A DNA stretch of 64,000 nucleotides from Nitrospirota bacterium. Lineage in GTDB: Bacteria > Nitrospirota > Thermodesulfovibrionia > Thermodesulfovibrionales > Dissulfurispiraceae. This document shows, in pieces, positions 1 through 8,102 of the stretch. The translations under genes were made by a program, and so were the position numbers. The number at the start of each line of letters is the position of its first letter. The first letter of the stretch is position 1. The notes under the pieces were generated by a model, which had not been told where the DNA came from, searched no databases, and worked only from the letters and a program-made list of their open reading frames with translations. The stretch is from the NCBI GenBank assembly GCA_040752355.1, contig JBFMHE010000001.1:248001-312000 (forward strand), read 5' to 3'.

Positions 1-10
1 TGGTGATAAT

Positions 11-781
11 GTGAAACCGATTGACAATATGACCAACAATATGGCAAAAGAACTGTCGTCTCCACAAAAGGGCGGGCAGGCCCCTGATCAGAAGGCGTTT
101 GCCAGGGAGGTCGAGACCGTCTTCTTGAACGAATTTCTGAAGATCATGATGGAACAGACCTCATTCGGCAAGGACAAGGTCATCTCGTCGTTTATGCCCT
201 TAATCACCACCGAGATCGCCCGGTCTTTGGCAGAGCGTGGAATGGGCATAGGAGACTTTATCAGCAAAGGAGCAGAAATAAAAGGGACGTCTGAAGCATT
301 CCCGCTTCCCGAAAGCAGTACTTTAACAAATCGTGGCCGTACGGAGAACGATGTGCCGGGTGACAACGGCAATCCTGCTCCGGACTCTGAACGTAACGTT
401 ATACTCAGGCTTCCTGTAGAAGGGAGGATATCGTCCGGCTTCGGGCTGAGGCATGACCCGATCGACGGCAGACTGCGACCCCATCACGGTATGGATATCG
501 CGGTACCTGAAGGGACCCCGGTTGCTGCCGCTGCGTCTGGAATTGTAATATTCAGCGGATATTCAAATACTTATGGAAACTGTATTATAGTGAAACATGA
601 AGACGGTCGTACTACCCTCTATGCGCACAACGCGGTCAACAGGGTGAAGGCAGGAGATTCGATAAAAGCCGACGATATTATTGCACTTTCAGGATCAACG
701 GGGAAATCTACAGGACCCCACCTGCACTTCGAGGTGCGGAAAGACGGAGTACCGATAAACCCGATGGGGGAGATAGGCTAA
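11..781 (+). CDS. FlgJ-like rod-binding domain fused to M23 (LytM) peptidase
   Basis: This 256-aa protein has two parts. Residues about 28-85 resemble the N-terminal rod-binding domain of FlgJ, the flagellar rod-assembly protein, with the typical ending in which a helix is followed by GMGIGDFI. Residues about 131-256 are an M23 zinc peptidase: the HxxxD ligands are H159 and D162 and the HxH pair is H237/H239 in GPHLHFEVR, with H206 as a further conserved histidine. It would cut peptide cross-links in the cell wall so that the rod can pass. Proteobacterial FlgJ instead carries a glucosaminidase at this place, so the fusion is notable. The start used is GTG at 11; ATG codons at 29 and 41 are alternatives, and no clear ribosome binding site decides between them. 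There is no signal peptide, so export would go through the flagellar apparatus or be periplasmic by another route. It heads the flgM-flgN-flgK-flgL cluster. Confidence 0.85.
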   Translation: MKPIDNMTNNMAKELSSPQKGGQAPDQKAFAREVETVFLNEFLKIMMEQTSFGKDKVISSFMPLITTEIARSLAERGMGIGDFISKGAEIKGTSEAFPLPESSTLTNRGRTENDVPGDNGNPAPDSERNVILRLPVEGRISSGFGLRHDPIDGRLRPHHGMDIAVPEGTPVAAAASGIVIFSGYSNTYGNCIIVKHEDGRTTLYAHNAVNRVKAGDSIKADDIIALSGSTGKSTGPHLHFEVRKDGVPINPMGEIG

Positions 782-805
782 TGTTTTTTTAGAATCCTCC
801 GATAT
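779..805 (+). promoter_or_regulatory. Sigma-28 (FliA)-like promoter of flgM
   Basis: TAATGTTT (779-786), an 11-base spacer and TCCGATAT (798-805) match the FliA consensus TAAAGTTT-N11-GCCGATAA at 13 of 16 positions with exactly the right spacing. A TATAAT (803-808) overlaps it, so a sigma-70 promoter is an alternative, but no good -35 box lies 16-18 bases upstream of that. The site sits right after the upstream stop codon and about 45 bases before the flgM start, which fits late (class III) control of flgM and the hook-filament junction genes. Confidence 0.5.
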
Positions 806-849
806 AATGTAATAAGGACATGTATACAAACGATAAGGAGGATATGACC

Positions 850-1143
850 ATGAGGATTAACGACAAGATCGACAATGTAGGTGGAGTACAGAGGCCGGAT
901 ATTCCCCGGGAAAAAGCGGCGGTTGAGAAGCCCGAGGCGGCGGCAAAGACCGATCAGGTGACCTTCTCCGAGAAGGCGAAGGAGATCGCGAAGCTTCAGG
1001 CCGAGGCCGGCACTGTTCCCGAGATCAGGGCCGATCGGGTTGAAGAGGTTAAAAAAGCTATCACTTCAGGGACGTACACGGTAAAAGGTGAAGCGGTAGC
1101 AGGGAAATTGCTGAAGGAGGCTATCATTGACTCACTTGTATGA
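850..1143 (+). CDS. flgM: Anti-sigma-28 factor FlgM
   Basis: The 97-aa protein begins MRINDKIDN and has the FlgM layout: a flexible N-terminal half rich in Ala, Glu and Pro, then a C-terminal helical part (VTFSEKAKEIAKLQAE, and RADRVEEVKKAITSGTYTVKGEAVAGKLLKEAI) that in the family binds sigma-28 (FliA). It holds FliA inactive until the hook is finished and FlgM is exported. The start at 850 is chosen because the strong site AAGGAGG (835-841) is 8 bases upstream; ATG 844 would be only 2 bases away, and ATG 820 lies upstream of that site. The end overlaps flgN by 17 bases. Confidence 0.9.
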   Translation: MRINDKIDNVGGVQRPDIPREKAAVEKPEAAAKTDQVTFSEKAKEIAKLQAEAGTVPEIRADRVEEVKKAITSGTYTVKGEAVAGKLLKEAIIDSLV

Positions 1144-1564
1144 CGAGCTGATCGGTGTTCTCGAGAAAGAGTTTGCGTTATGCACCAGTCTCGTGGAGCT
1201 GCTGCAGAGAGAGAAAGAGGTGATCGTCAAACTCGATCCGGGCGCCCTTGAGCAGCTGCTCACCGAAAAAGAAGTGCTCACGACCAGTATTCGCGCGTGC
1301 GACGAGGCTCGTGAGCGGATACTCGATACCTTGCAGCTGAAGAACAAGACCCTCTCCGAGGTCGCCGCCTCTGCGGGCGAGCTTTACCGGGACAGGCTCG
1401 CCGACCTCTCGACGAAGTTTACGTCCATTATCGAAAGCATAACGGAGCTCAATGCTTTCAATAGCAAGCTTATCGAAAAGTCCCTTCACTACATAAAAAC
1501 ATCGTACAGATTTTTGAATACCTTCGATGTAGACGTCCGTCAAAAAGTTTCTCTGGAGGCGTGA
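1127..1564 (+). CDS. flgN: FlgN-family flagellar export chaperone
   Basis: This 145-aa, almost wholly helical protein has heptad-like leucine patterns over residues 5-115 and fits the FlgN chaperone family, which binds the C-termini of FlgK and FlgL and brings them to the flagellar export gate. Sequence identity in this family is low, so the call rests mainly on size, predicted helices and its place between flgM and flgK. The start is TTG at 1127, set 6 bases after GAAGGAGG (1113-1120); it overlaps the end of flgM, which suggests translational coupling. Confidence 0.8.
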   Translation: MTHLYDELIGVLEKEFALCTSLVELLQREKEVIVKLDPGALEQLLTEKEVLTTSIRACDEARERILDTLQLKNKTLSEVAASAGELYRDRLADLSTKFTSIIESITELNAFNSKLIEKSLHYIKTSYRFLNTFDVDVRQKVSLEA

Positions 1565-1565
1565 T

Positions 1566-3641
1566 ATGTCCATACTCGGTGTTTTCGACATCGGAAAGAC
1601 CGCGATGTACGTGACGAGGAAATCCCTCGATACGACGGCCCATAACGTTGCCAACATCAATACTCCCGGCTATACGAGACAGGAGCTCCTGCTCGAAAAC
1701 GTCCCTTCGGGAGCCTTCTCGAGCACGGGATTGAGCGGTCGCGGTGTCAAGACCACCGGGGTAACACGGCTCTACGACTCCTTCGTGTCGCTCCAGATAA
1801 AGACCGAGAAGTCGAATCTCGCCTACTGGGAGGCCTATGAGCAGGGCATTCTCAAGATCGAGAACGTCTTCAACGAGGCGTCCGAATCAGGCCTCTCTAC
1901 AGCGATGACCGATTTTTTCAATGCCTGGCAGGAGCTCGCCAATAATCCCGAAGGATATGCGGAAAGATCCCTGCTCATCAAAAAGGCCGAGTACCTCGCC
2001 TCGCGGGTGAACAGGGCCGCTGCCACGCTCGACGAGGAGCGCAACGAGCTGGTGAAGAGCAGCGAGTTCCTGGTCGACGAGGTGAACACCATAACGGCCA
2101 AGATAGCCGACCTGAATGAGAAGATATCCGCCTCCCCCGGCGCCCTCGATCTTATGGACCAGCGGGACAGCCTGGTGGAGCGGCTGAACGAGATCGTGAA
2201 GGTAACCACCTTCGAAGATAACGTAGGCCGGTACTCGGTCATGATCAGCGGCGTTCCTCTGGTGGACGGAGCCCGTGTATTTCAAATGGATACGAGCATC
2301 GATTTAAATAACGACCTGCATTTTTATGTCAATTTCACCTCTCCTACGGGAGCGCTTGTCGAATCCCGGGAGATATCGCAGTACATTACGGGCGGCGAGC
2401 TCAAAGCGAACTACTACTTGAGAGACACGCAAATACCCGAATATATAAACAAAATGAATGTCCTTGCCCTGAACCTCTCCGATGCGGTCAACTATTACCA
2501 CCGCCAGGGATACGGCGCGGACGGCTCGACAGGGAACAATTTTTTCAATCAGCTCTACACCGCGACAGAAACAGACGCTGGTGCTCCCAACAGCGCCTCG
2601 GTGACCTCGATGAAGGTGACCAATGATACGGTTTTTAATTACCATCAATACCGTATCACGTACGATAATACATTGCTGCCGGCGCCGCCTTTTGTCGTGC
2701 AGGATATAACCGACGGTACTACGTTAGCGGCCTACAATGCGGTTACTAACCCTTACGGAGTCCAGGTCAGCACCACAACAGCGGGGAGCACTACGTATAC
2801 GGATATCTCGTTCAACGGGATGACGGTAAGGATCAGCGACCAGGGCAGCACCCTGAGCAACGGCGATTCGTTCGATGTTCAACTGAACGCGAATGCCGCC
2901 CTCGAGATCGGCGTCACGCTGGTAGAGCCTCAGAAGATAGCGGCAGCCCAGGGCGAGGTGGTCACGGTCGACGACACGAACAACAGCATCAGGTTCAGCG
3001 AGAACGGCGGAACGAGCTTTGTTACGGCAACGATACCGTCCGGAAATTATACGAGATCGCAGCTCGCCGCGGTATTGCAGCAGGCGCTCCAGGGCGCTGA
3101 CAGCGGAACGAACTTCCTCTACGATGTTACGTATAACGCTGCGACGAGGAAATATACCGTAACCAATGCAGATACGCTCGGTGCAAATGACAACCCCAAT
3201 GCCATCGTGCTCGATTGGACGAATACCGCGTCGACGGCGAGAGGATTGTTCGGCTTTACCTCGAATTCGACCATCAGTGCCGCGGGCTCGGATATAAGCG
3301 ACAATGCGGTCTATCCGGTCCTCCCCGGAGATAACAGGAATGCAAAGGCGATTGCCGGCCTCGCCAACCAGGCCGTGGTCGCCGGAAGGAAGCCCATAGA
3401 TTTCTATCGTGAAATTGTCTCCGACGTAGGGGTCGAGTCGTTATCGGCGAAGGACAGCCAGAAGTTCCAGAGAGCGCTTGTTGATGAGCTCGAGGGCAGG
3501 AGACAGCAGATTTCGGGCATAAGCCTCGATGAAGAGGCGGCCAATCTCATAAAGTACCAGAAGTCTTTCGAAGCCGCAGCCAAGATGATCGGTATTGCCG
3601 ACGAGCTCCTTGAAGTCCTGTTGGGGATGACCGGGAGGTAG
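1566..3641 (+). CDS. flgK: Flagellar hook-associated protein 1 FlgK
   Basis: The 691-aa protein starts with the FlgK/FlgE-type N-terminal D0 motif (DTTAHNVANINTPGYTRQE, residues about 22-40) and ends with the matching C-terminal helix (EEAANLIKYQKSFEAAAKMIGIADELLEVLLGM is the family pattern, residues about 655-688). The two ends form the coiled D0/D1 core; the middle (about 250-590) is variable and beta-rich and would face outward. FlgK forms the first layer of the hook-filament junction. It is longer than enterobacterial FlgK (about 550 aa) because of this enlarged middle, which holds a flagellin-like stretch near residues 470-570 (IPSGNYTRSQLAAVLQQAL). The gene starts 2 bases after flgN and ends 3 bases before flgL. 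Confidence 0.93.
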   Translation: MSILGVFDIGKTAMYVTRKSLDTTAHNVANINTPGYTRQELLLENVPSGAFSSTGLSGRGVKTTGVTRLYDSFVSLQIKTEKSNLAYWEAYEQGILKIENVFNEASESGLSTAMTDFFNAWQELANNPEGYAERSLLIKKAEYLASRVNRAAATLDEERNELVKSSEFLVDEVNTITAKIADLNEKISASPGALDLMDQRDSLVERLNEIVKVTTFEDNVGRYSVMISGVPLVDGARVFQMDTSIDLNNDLHFYVNFTSPTGALVESREISQYITGGELKANYYLRDTQIPEYINKMNVLALNLSDAVNYYHRQGYGADGSTGNNFFNQLYTATETDAGAPNSASVTSMKVTNDTVFNYHQYRITYDNTLLPAPPFVVQDITDGTTLAAYNAVTNPYGVQVSTTTAGSTTYTDISFNGMTVRISDQGSTLSNGDSFDVQLNANAALEIGVTLVEPQKIAAAQGEVVTVDDTNNSIRFSENGGTSFVTATIPSGNYTRSQLAAVLQQALQGADSGTNFLYDVTYNAATRKYTVTNADTLGANDNPNAIVLDWTNTASTARGLFGFTSNSTISAAGSDISDNAVYPVLPGDNRNAKAIAGLANQAVVAGRKPIDFYREIVSDVGVESLSAKDSQKFQRALVDELEGRRQQISGISLDEEAANLIKYQKSFEAAAKMIGIADELLEVLLGMTGR

Positions 3642-3643
3642 CC

Positions 3644-5095
3644 ATGAAGATCACGATGAAGATGTTCTATGACCGTTTCCTTTCCGGCATCCAGCGGAAT
3701 ATGAATGCTGTGATAAGGGACAGCGAGCAGCTCTCGACAGGCCGGCGGATCAGCAAGCCGTCCGACGACCCTACGGCGATGTCGAGGATCGTGAACTATA
3801 ATGTGCTCCTCTCATCCACCGGCGAGTACATGAGGGCGATCACGGCGGCAAAGAGCCCGCTCGAGGCCTTCGACGCATCTTTTGTAACCCTCACCGATAA
3901 CTTGACGAGGGCCACCGAGCTCGCCCTGAACGGCGCCAATGGCACCATGGACGCCCGGTCCCGGCAGATGATCGCAAAAGAGATCGACGGACTGATTGAG
4001 AGTTCCGTAGGCATTGCAAACACGAAAATCGGCGACCGGTACATATTCTCCGGCTTCCAGTCGGATACCGCGCCGATCAATACCACGACACGCGAATTCA
4101 TCTCGGATATGAATGCGCTCGAAATAGACATCGGTGTCAACGCGAAGATGAGGCTGAATATCTCGGCCGGCGATCTCTTCAGCTTTAAACGAAACAGCAC
4201 TGCCGATTCTCAAAATGCCATACTGCCGCCGTATAATTGGACTAATAGCGGAACCATAACTATCCCTGATGCTGATCCCATTTCCGCCCTTTACACGTCC
4301 TCCGGTGTGTTTACCAATCCGGCAGCTGACGTTCTTTCGGCAAATGGCGGGACGCTGACCATAACCCTCGGGGATAACGACGCATCACCAGTAACGGTTG
4401 CCATCGGCGCAGCTCAGGACGCCGATCTCAGTGGTGATTACAGCCTGAATGAAGTGCGGAACGCCATCAACGGACAGGCAGGGTCGAAAGTAAAGGCAGA
4501 GGTTGTCAATTTCAATACAACCGGCAACCCCGCAAATGATGATTACCGGATTGTCATTGCGTCGGTCCCTGCGGGAAACTCGGAAAAGATTAAGATTCAG
4601 GTTGCCTCTGCTGATGCTGCGGGGACCGGCCTTTACCGGCTCGGTTATGATCCCACCGGATCGCAATCGATGGTTCTGGGGACCGATATCACCAATTACA
4701 ATTATATTACCGATCCGACTAACGCAAACTACTACAGTTTCAATAATAATTACCTGAACGAGAATTACCTTTTAAGAGCACTGCACTTTCTGAAGACCGC
4801 GCTTGAGGCCAACGATACCGGAAGAGTACAGAAGTCGCTTGGATATCTGAATAGCATATCGGACAAGCTTTCCCAGATGACGGCCGAGGTAGGTGCGCGC
4901 CTGAACAAGCTGGATGCCGAGGAAAGGTATCACGATGACAGGGAGTATAATGTAAGGACCTATCTTTCCAGTGAACAGGATACGGATATGGCGAAAGTGA
5001 TAACCGATATGGCCCAGCGGCAGACTGCGCTCGAAAGCCTCAGGACTGTTTCGACTGATTTTATGCGCACGAGCCTTTTCGATTTCCTGCGATGA
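3644..5095 (+). CDS. flgL: Flagellar hook-associated protein 3 FlgL with enlarged middle
   Basis: The 483-aa protein has a flagellin-like N-terminal helix pair with the conserved STGRRISKPSDDP motif (residues about 31-43) and a C-terminal helix (residues about 395-483) that packs against it. FlgL is the second layer of the hook-filament junction and is exported with FlgN as chaperone. Typical FlgL is about 300 aa; the extra length is an insert at about 190-370. Inside it, SLNEVRNAINGQAGSKVKAEVV followed by DYRIVIAS resembles the flagellin hook-IN motif more common in FliC and FliD. ATG 3644 follows GGGAGG (3633-3638). Two GGA triplets just before the start could be CsrA sites. Confidence 0.92.
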   Translation: MKITMKMFYDRFLSGIQRNMNAVIRDSEQLSTGRRISKPSDDPTAMSRIVNYNVLLSSTGEYMRAITAAKSPLEAFDASFVTLTDNLTRATELALNGANGTMDARSRQMIAKEIDGLIESSVGIANTKIGDRYIFSGFQSDTAPINTTTREFISDMNALEIDIGVNAKMRLNISAGDLFSFKRNSTADSQNAILPPYNWTNSGTITIPDADPISALYTSSGVFTNPAADVLSANGGTLTITLGDNDASPVTVAIGAAQDADLSGDYSLNEVRNAINGQAGSKVKAEVVNFNTTGNPANDDYRIVIASVPAGNSEKIKIQVASADAAGTGLYRLGYDPTGSQSMVLGTDITNYNYITDPTNANYYSFNNNYLNENYLLRALHFLKTALEANDTGRVQKSLGYLNSISDKLSQMTAEVGARLNKLDAEERYHDDREYNVRTYLSSEQDTDMAKVITDMAQRQTALESLRTVSTDFMRTSLFDFLR

Positions 5096-5114
5096 TGTCC
5101 GAGATGAGGATCCA

Positions 5115-5336
5115 ATGCTTGTTTTAACCCGTAAGGCCGGACAGACGATAAATATAGGGGATACCATCTCGATCAAGATAGTGGAGATCGGCAACGGCTA
5201 CGTCAAGCTCGGGATCGAGGCGCCAAAAGAGCTGCCCATCTACCGTGAGGAGCTGTACGAAAAGCTGAAACAGTTGAATAAAGAGGCGGTGCACATGGAT
5301 ATTGATAAACTCAAGGACTTTTTAGGGTTGAAATAA
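5115..5336 (+). CDS. csrA: Carbon storage regulator CsrA
   Basis: The 73-aa protein matches CsrA along its length: it begins MLVLTRKAGQTINIGD, the classic first strand with the RNA-binding LTR residues, and continues with the KLGIEAPKELPIYREE segment whose late Arg contributes to RNA binding. CsrA dimers bind GGA motifs in mRNA leaders and block translation; in many flagellated bacteria the main target is flagellin mRNA. FliW, encoded next, is its protein antagonist. The ribosome site AGGA (5107-5110) lies within AGGAT, itself CsrA-site-like, so autoregulation is possible. Confidence 0.96.
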   Translation: MLVLTRKAGQTINIGDTISIKIVEIGNGYVKLGIEAPKELPIYREELYEKLKQLNKEAVHMDIDKLKDFLGLK

Positions 5337-5355
5337 GGAGCAGGAGCAGAATGGC

Positions 5356-5790
5356 ATGAAGCTAAAGACGACTCGATTTGGTGAAATAGACGTCGATGAG
5401 GGGAGGGTCATTACGTTTCCTCTGGGCGTTCCGGGTTTCCCTGAACTGAAGCGGTACGTTCTTGTCGAATATAAGGAGCCGGTGAAGTGGCTGCAGTCAG
5501 CGGACGACCCCGATGTGGCGTTTATCGTAACCGATCCCTTCGTTATTTTCCCTGACTATTCGATTACCATAGATGATGAGACCGAGAGTTACCTCGGGAT
5601 AAGGGAGTCCAAAGATGTCGTGACGCTCACTATTCTTACCGTCGGTAATAATGCTATCACCGCTAATTTGAAGGCCCCGATAATCGTAAACAGCGCCACG
5701 CTCAAAGCGGTACAGGTACTGCTTGAGGATGAGCGGTATTCATTCAGAGCTCCTCTCCCGCCACTTCCCAAAACAACAGAAACACCTTAG
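5356..5790 (+). CDS. fliW: Flagellar assembly factor FliW
   Basis: The 144-aa protein has the FliW family signatures: a N-terminal TRFGEIDVDEGRVITFPLG, then GVPGFPELKRYVLVE, and a C-terminal part with NLKAPIIVNSATLKAVQVLLED. FliW binds CsrA allosterically and relieves flagellin mRNA repression, and it also binds flagellin, so the three form a partner switch that matches flagellin synthesis to export. An earlier ATG at 5351 is followed at once by a stop, so ATG 5356 is the start. It lies 19 bases after csrA and closes the flagellar block. Confidence 0.95.
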   Translation: MKLKTTRFGEIDVDEGRVITFPLGVPGFPELKRYVLVEYKEPVKWLQSADDPDVAFIVTDPFVIFPDYSITIDDETESYLGIRESKDVVTLTILTVGNNAITANLKAPIIVNSATLKAVQVLLEDERYSFRAPLPPLPKTTETP

Positions 5791-5840
5791 TCAGGGCGAT
5801 ATGCCTGCGCTGCAAGGCGCCATCGAAGCTGATCTGCTTT

Positions 5841-5869
5841 TTGAAAAAATCCTGCGGACGTGTTATTTT
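5841..5869 (+). promoter_or_regulatory. Sigma-70-type promoter of greA
   Basis: TTGAAA (5841-5846), a 17-base spacer and TATTTT (5864-5869) lie about 55 bases before greA in the gap after fliW. The -35 matches 5 of 6 and the -10 matches 4 of 6 consensus positions. This would start a new transcription unit after the flagellar genes. Confidence 0.45.
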
Positions 5870-5922
5870 AATATCATTAAAAAAACAAGGGCAGTTGTTT
5901 TGCAAGGAGGTTCTGTACCGTA

Positions 5923-6396
5923 ATGAGCCGCGTGCCGATGACCCCCGAGGGCTACCAGAAGCTGAAAGACGAGCTCGAGCGGCTGTTGAAGGTCGAGCGG
6001 CCGAAGAATATCCAGGACATTGCCGAAGCCCGTGCGCACGGCGACCTGTCGGAAAATGCCGAGTACCATGCTGCGAAGGAGCGGCAGTCGTTCATAGAAG
6101 GCCGCATTCAGGAGCTCCAGGGAAAGCTGGCCCTGGCCGATGTCATCGATCCTGCCAGGATAAACCAGTCGCGTATCGCCTTCGGCGCCACGGTGAAGGT
6201 GCTCGATGTCGAGGCCGACACCGAGTACGAGTTCGTTCTGGTCGGCCCCGATGAGGCGGACGTCAAGAGCGGCAAGATATCGATCAGCTCTCCGGTCGGC
6301 AGGGCGCTGATCGGCAAAGAGGTCGGCGATGTCGCTATGGTCAAGGCCCCGGCCAGGACCATCGAATACGAAATCGTAGAGATCAACTTTGTCTAG
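5923..6396 (+). CDS. greA: Transcription elongation factor GreA
   Basis: The 157-aa protein is full length for GreA. It opens with [16 protein letters not shown], carries the [15 protein letters not shown] tip of the N-terminal coiled coil with the acidic residues that enter the polymerase channel, and has the C-terminal FKBP-like domain with [16 protein letters not shown]. GreA stimulates transcript cleavage by backtracked RNA polymerase. The start follows a strong AAGGAGG (5904-5910). The stop codon overlaps the TTG start of the next gene. Confidence 0.97.
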   Translation: MSRVPMTPEGYQKLKDELERLLKVERPKNIQDIAEARAHGDLSENAEYHAAKERQSFIEGRIQELQGKLALADVIDPARINQSRIAFGATVKVLDVEADTEYEFVLVGPDEADVKSGKISISSPVGRALIGKEVGDVAMVKAPARTIEYEIVEINFV

Positions 6397-7171
6397 CGCA
6401 GCGCCCGTATCGCGATCCTTCAGAGCGGAGATCGTCGAGAACAGCTCCCGGGGGAACTCCTTCAAGCTTTTGGCGGTAACGCCGCTCACCGGGACCATCT
6501 CGCCAGAACCCGGGCAGTTCTATATGCTCCAGGCTGCGGACAGCTACGATCCTCTCCTGAAGCGCCCCTTCAGCATTTTCGAGAGCGCGGGCGAGCAGCT
6601 GAAATTCCTCTATCGCATACGGGGAAAAGGGACGCTGTCGCTCTCCCGCCTCAAAGAAGGCGCGCGCATCACTATAATAGGCCCCCTGGGAAACAGCTAT
6701 CCCGATCCGCAGGGCGATTTCATCGCTGTTGCCGGGGGGGTAGGCATAGCCTCGCTCTTTCCTCTCCTGAGTAAACATGCAGGGAAAGCGCATCTTTTTT
6801 ATGGGGCGAGGAACAGCGATGAGCTGGTCTTCGCGACGGAATCGGGAACGCTGGTAAAGGGCATATCGATAGCTACCGATGATGGCTCTGCGGGAGAGAA
6901 AGGCTTCATAACAGAGCACCTGCGGCACTGCCTGGGTGCTCTGCCCGGCCCCGCTCATCGTCTTCCGGTCTACGCCTGCGGACCCACCCCCATGCTTAAG
7001 GCGGTGGCCCAAATGGCACATGAGAGAGGACTGTCCTGCTACGTCTCGCTCGAGGAGCATATGGCCTGCGGCATCGGCGCGTGTCTCGGCTGCATGGTGA
7101 AGACCGTATCGGGGCAGAAGAGGGTCTGCAAAGAGGGGCCCGTATTCGAGGCCGGGGACGTTGTATGGTGA
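6389..7171 (+). CDS. pyrK: Dihydroorotate dehydrogenase electron transfer subunit (PyrK-like)
   Basis: The 260-aa protein belongs to the ferredoxin-reductase-like family: FAD-binding part with KRPFSIF (about 58-64), NAD-binding part with [13 protein letters not shown] (about 113-125) and [12 protein letters not shown]. The C-terminal [2Fe-2S] motif CGIGACLGC plus a later Cys gives C227, C232, C235 and C247, as in PyrK. It would take electrons from the FMN of PyrD and pass them to NAD. It directly precedes pyrD and overlaps it by 7 bases, which supports a PyrDB-PyrK heterotetramer for pyrimidine synthesis. The start is TTG 6389; the next in-frame ATG would remove the conserved N-terminal strand. 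Confidence 0.9.
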   Translation: MSSAAPVSRSFRAEIVENSSRGNSFKLLAVTPLTGTISPEPGQFYMLQAADSYDPLLKRPFSIFESAGEQLKFLYRIRGKGTLSLSRLKEGARITIIGPLGNSYPDPQGDFIAVAGGVGIASLFPLLSKHAGKAHLFYGARNSDELVFATESGTLVKGISIATDDGSAGEKGFITEHLRHCLGALPGPAHRLPVYACGPTPMLKAVAQMAHERGLSCYVSLEEHMACGIGACLGCMVKTVSGQKRVCKEGPVFEAGDVVW

Positions 7172-8088
7172 ACCTTTCCGTCAAGATCGGCTCGTTGGCG
7201 CTGAAGAACCCGGTGATGACCGCATCGGGCACCTTCGGGTACGGCGAGGAGTACGCCGAGTTTTTCGATCTGAACGAGCTGGGCGCCATTGTGGTCAAAG
7301 GGCTCTCGGTCACTCCGCGCCAGGGGAATCCGACTCCCCGGATCGTCGAGACCCCTGCAGGGATGCTCAATGCCATAGGCCTCCAGAATATCGGGATCAA
7401 AGCGTTCATTCAGGATAAGCTTCCCTTTCTGCGCCGGTTCGCCACGCCCGTCATCGCCAACTTCTTCGGAGATACGATCAATGAATACGTGCGGGCTGCC
7501 GAAGAGCTCAGTGCCGCCGGAGGCGTGCACGCACTCGAGATGAACATCTCCTGCCCCAACAAGCAGGCCGGCTGGATCGTCTTCGGCACCGATCCGAAGA
7601 CCATGGAGCAGGTGGTCAGCGCAGTGAGAAAGACGACCTCGCTGCCGTTGATCGTGAAGCTTTCTCCCAATGTAACCGATATCGGCTGCATGGCGAGGGT
7701 TGCCGAGCAGTGCGGCGCGGATGCAGTATCCGTCATCAACACCCTTACCGGGATGGTGGTGGATATAAAAAAGAGGAGGCCGGTGCTCGCCAATGCCACG
7801 GGCGGGCTGTCGGGCCCGGCTATTCGTCCCATTGCGGTGCGCATGGTCTGGGAGGTGTACAAAGCGGTCAAGATTCCGGTAATCGGCATGGGAGGGATCA
7901 TGACTGCCCGGGATGCCCTGGAGTTCTTCATCGCGGGGGCGCGGGCCATTGCCGTCGGCACCGCGAACTTCATCAATCCTGTCGCCCCTGTCGAGATCCG
8001 CAACGGCATCGCCGAATTCCTCCGGGAAGAGGGCCTCTCCGACATCAATGATATCGTCGGCAGCCTTTCGATAACGCCTAAAACGTAG
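7165..8088 (+). CDS. pyrD: Dihydroorotate dehydrogenase, class 1B catalytic subunit
   Basis: The 307-aa protein oxidises dihydroorotate to orotate in pyrimidine synthesis. It is a full-length TIM barrel with GNPTPRIVETPAGMLNAIGLQN (FMN and substrate contacts) and NISCPNK, where C130 is the catalytic base typical of class 1 enzymes; class 1B is inferred from the adjacent pyrK. FMN phosphate loops are seen as GGLSGPAI and GMGGIMTARDALEF. ATG 7165 is chosen because it gives the family N-terminus [17 protein letters not shown]; the reading frame is open further upstream but that stretch lies inside pyrK. Confidence 0.95.
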   Translation: MVNLSVKIGSLALKNPVMTASGTFGYGEEYAEFFDLNELGAIVVKGLSVTPRQGNPTPRIVETPAGMLNAIGLQNIGIKAFIQDKLPFLRRFATPVIANFFGDTINEYVRAAEELSAAGGVHALEMNISCPNKQAGWIVFGTDPKTMEQVVSAVRKTTSLPLIVKLSPNVTDIGCMARVAEQCGADAVSVINTLTGMVVDIKKRRPVLANATGGLSGPAIRPIAVRMVWEVYKAVKIPVIGMGGIMTARDALEFFIAGARAIAVGTANFINPVAPVEIRNGIAEFLREEGLSDINDIVGSLSITPKT

Positions 8089-8102
8089 CCTCAGAAGGTC
8101 TC

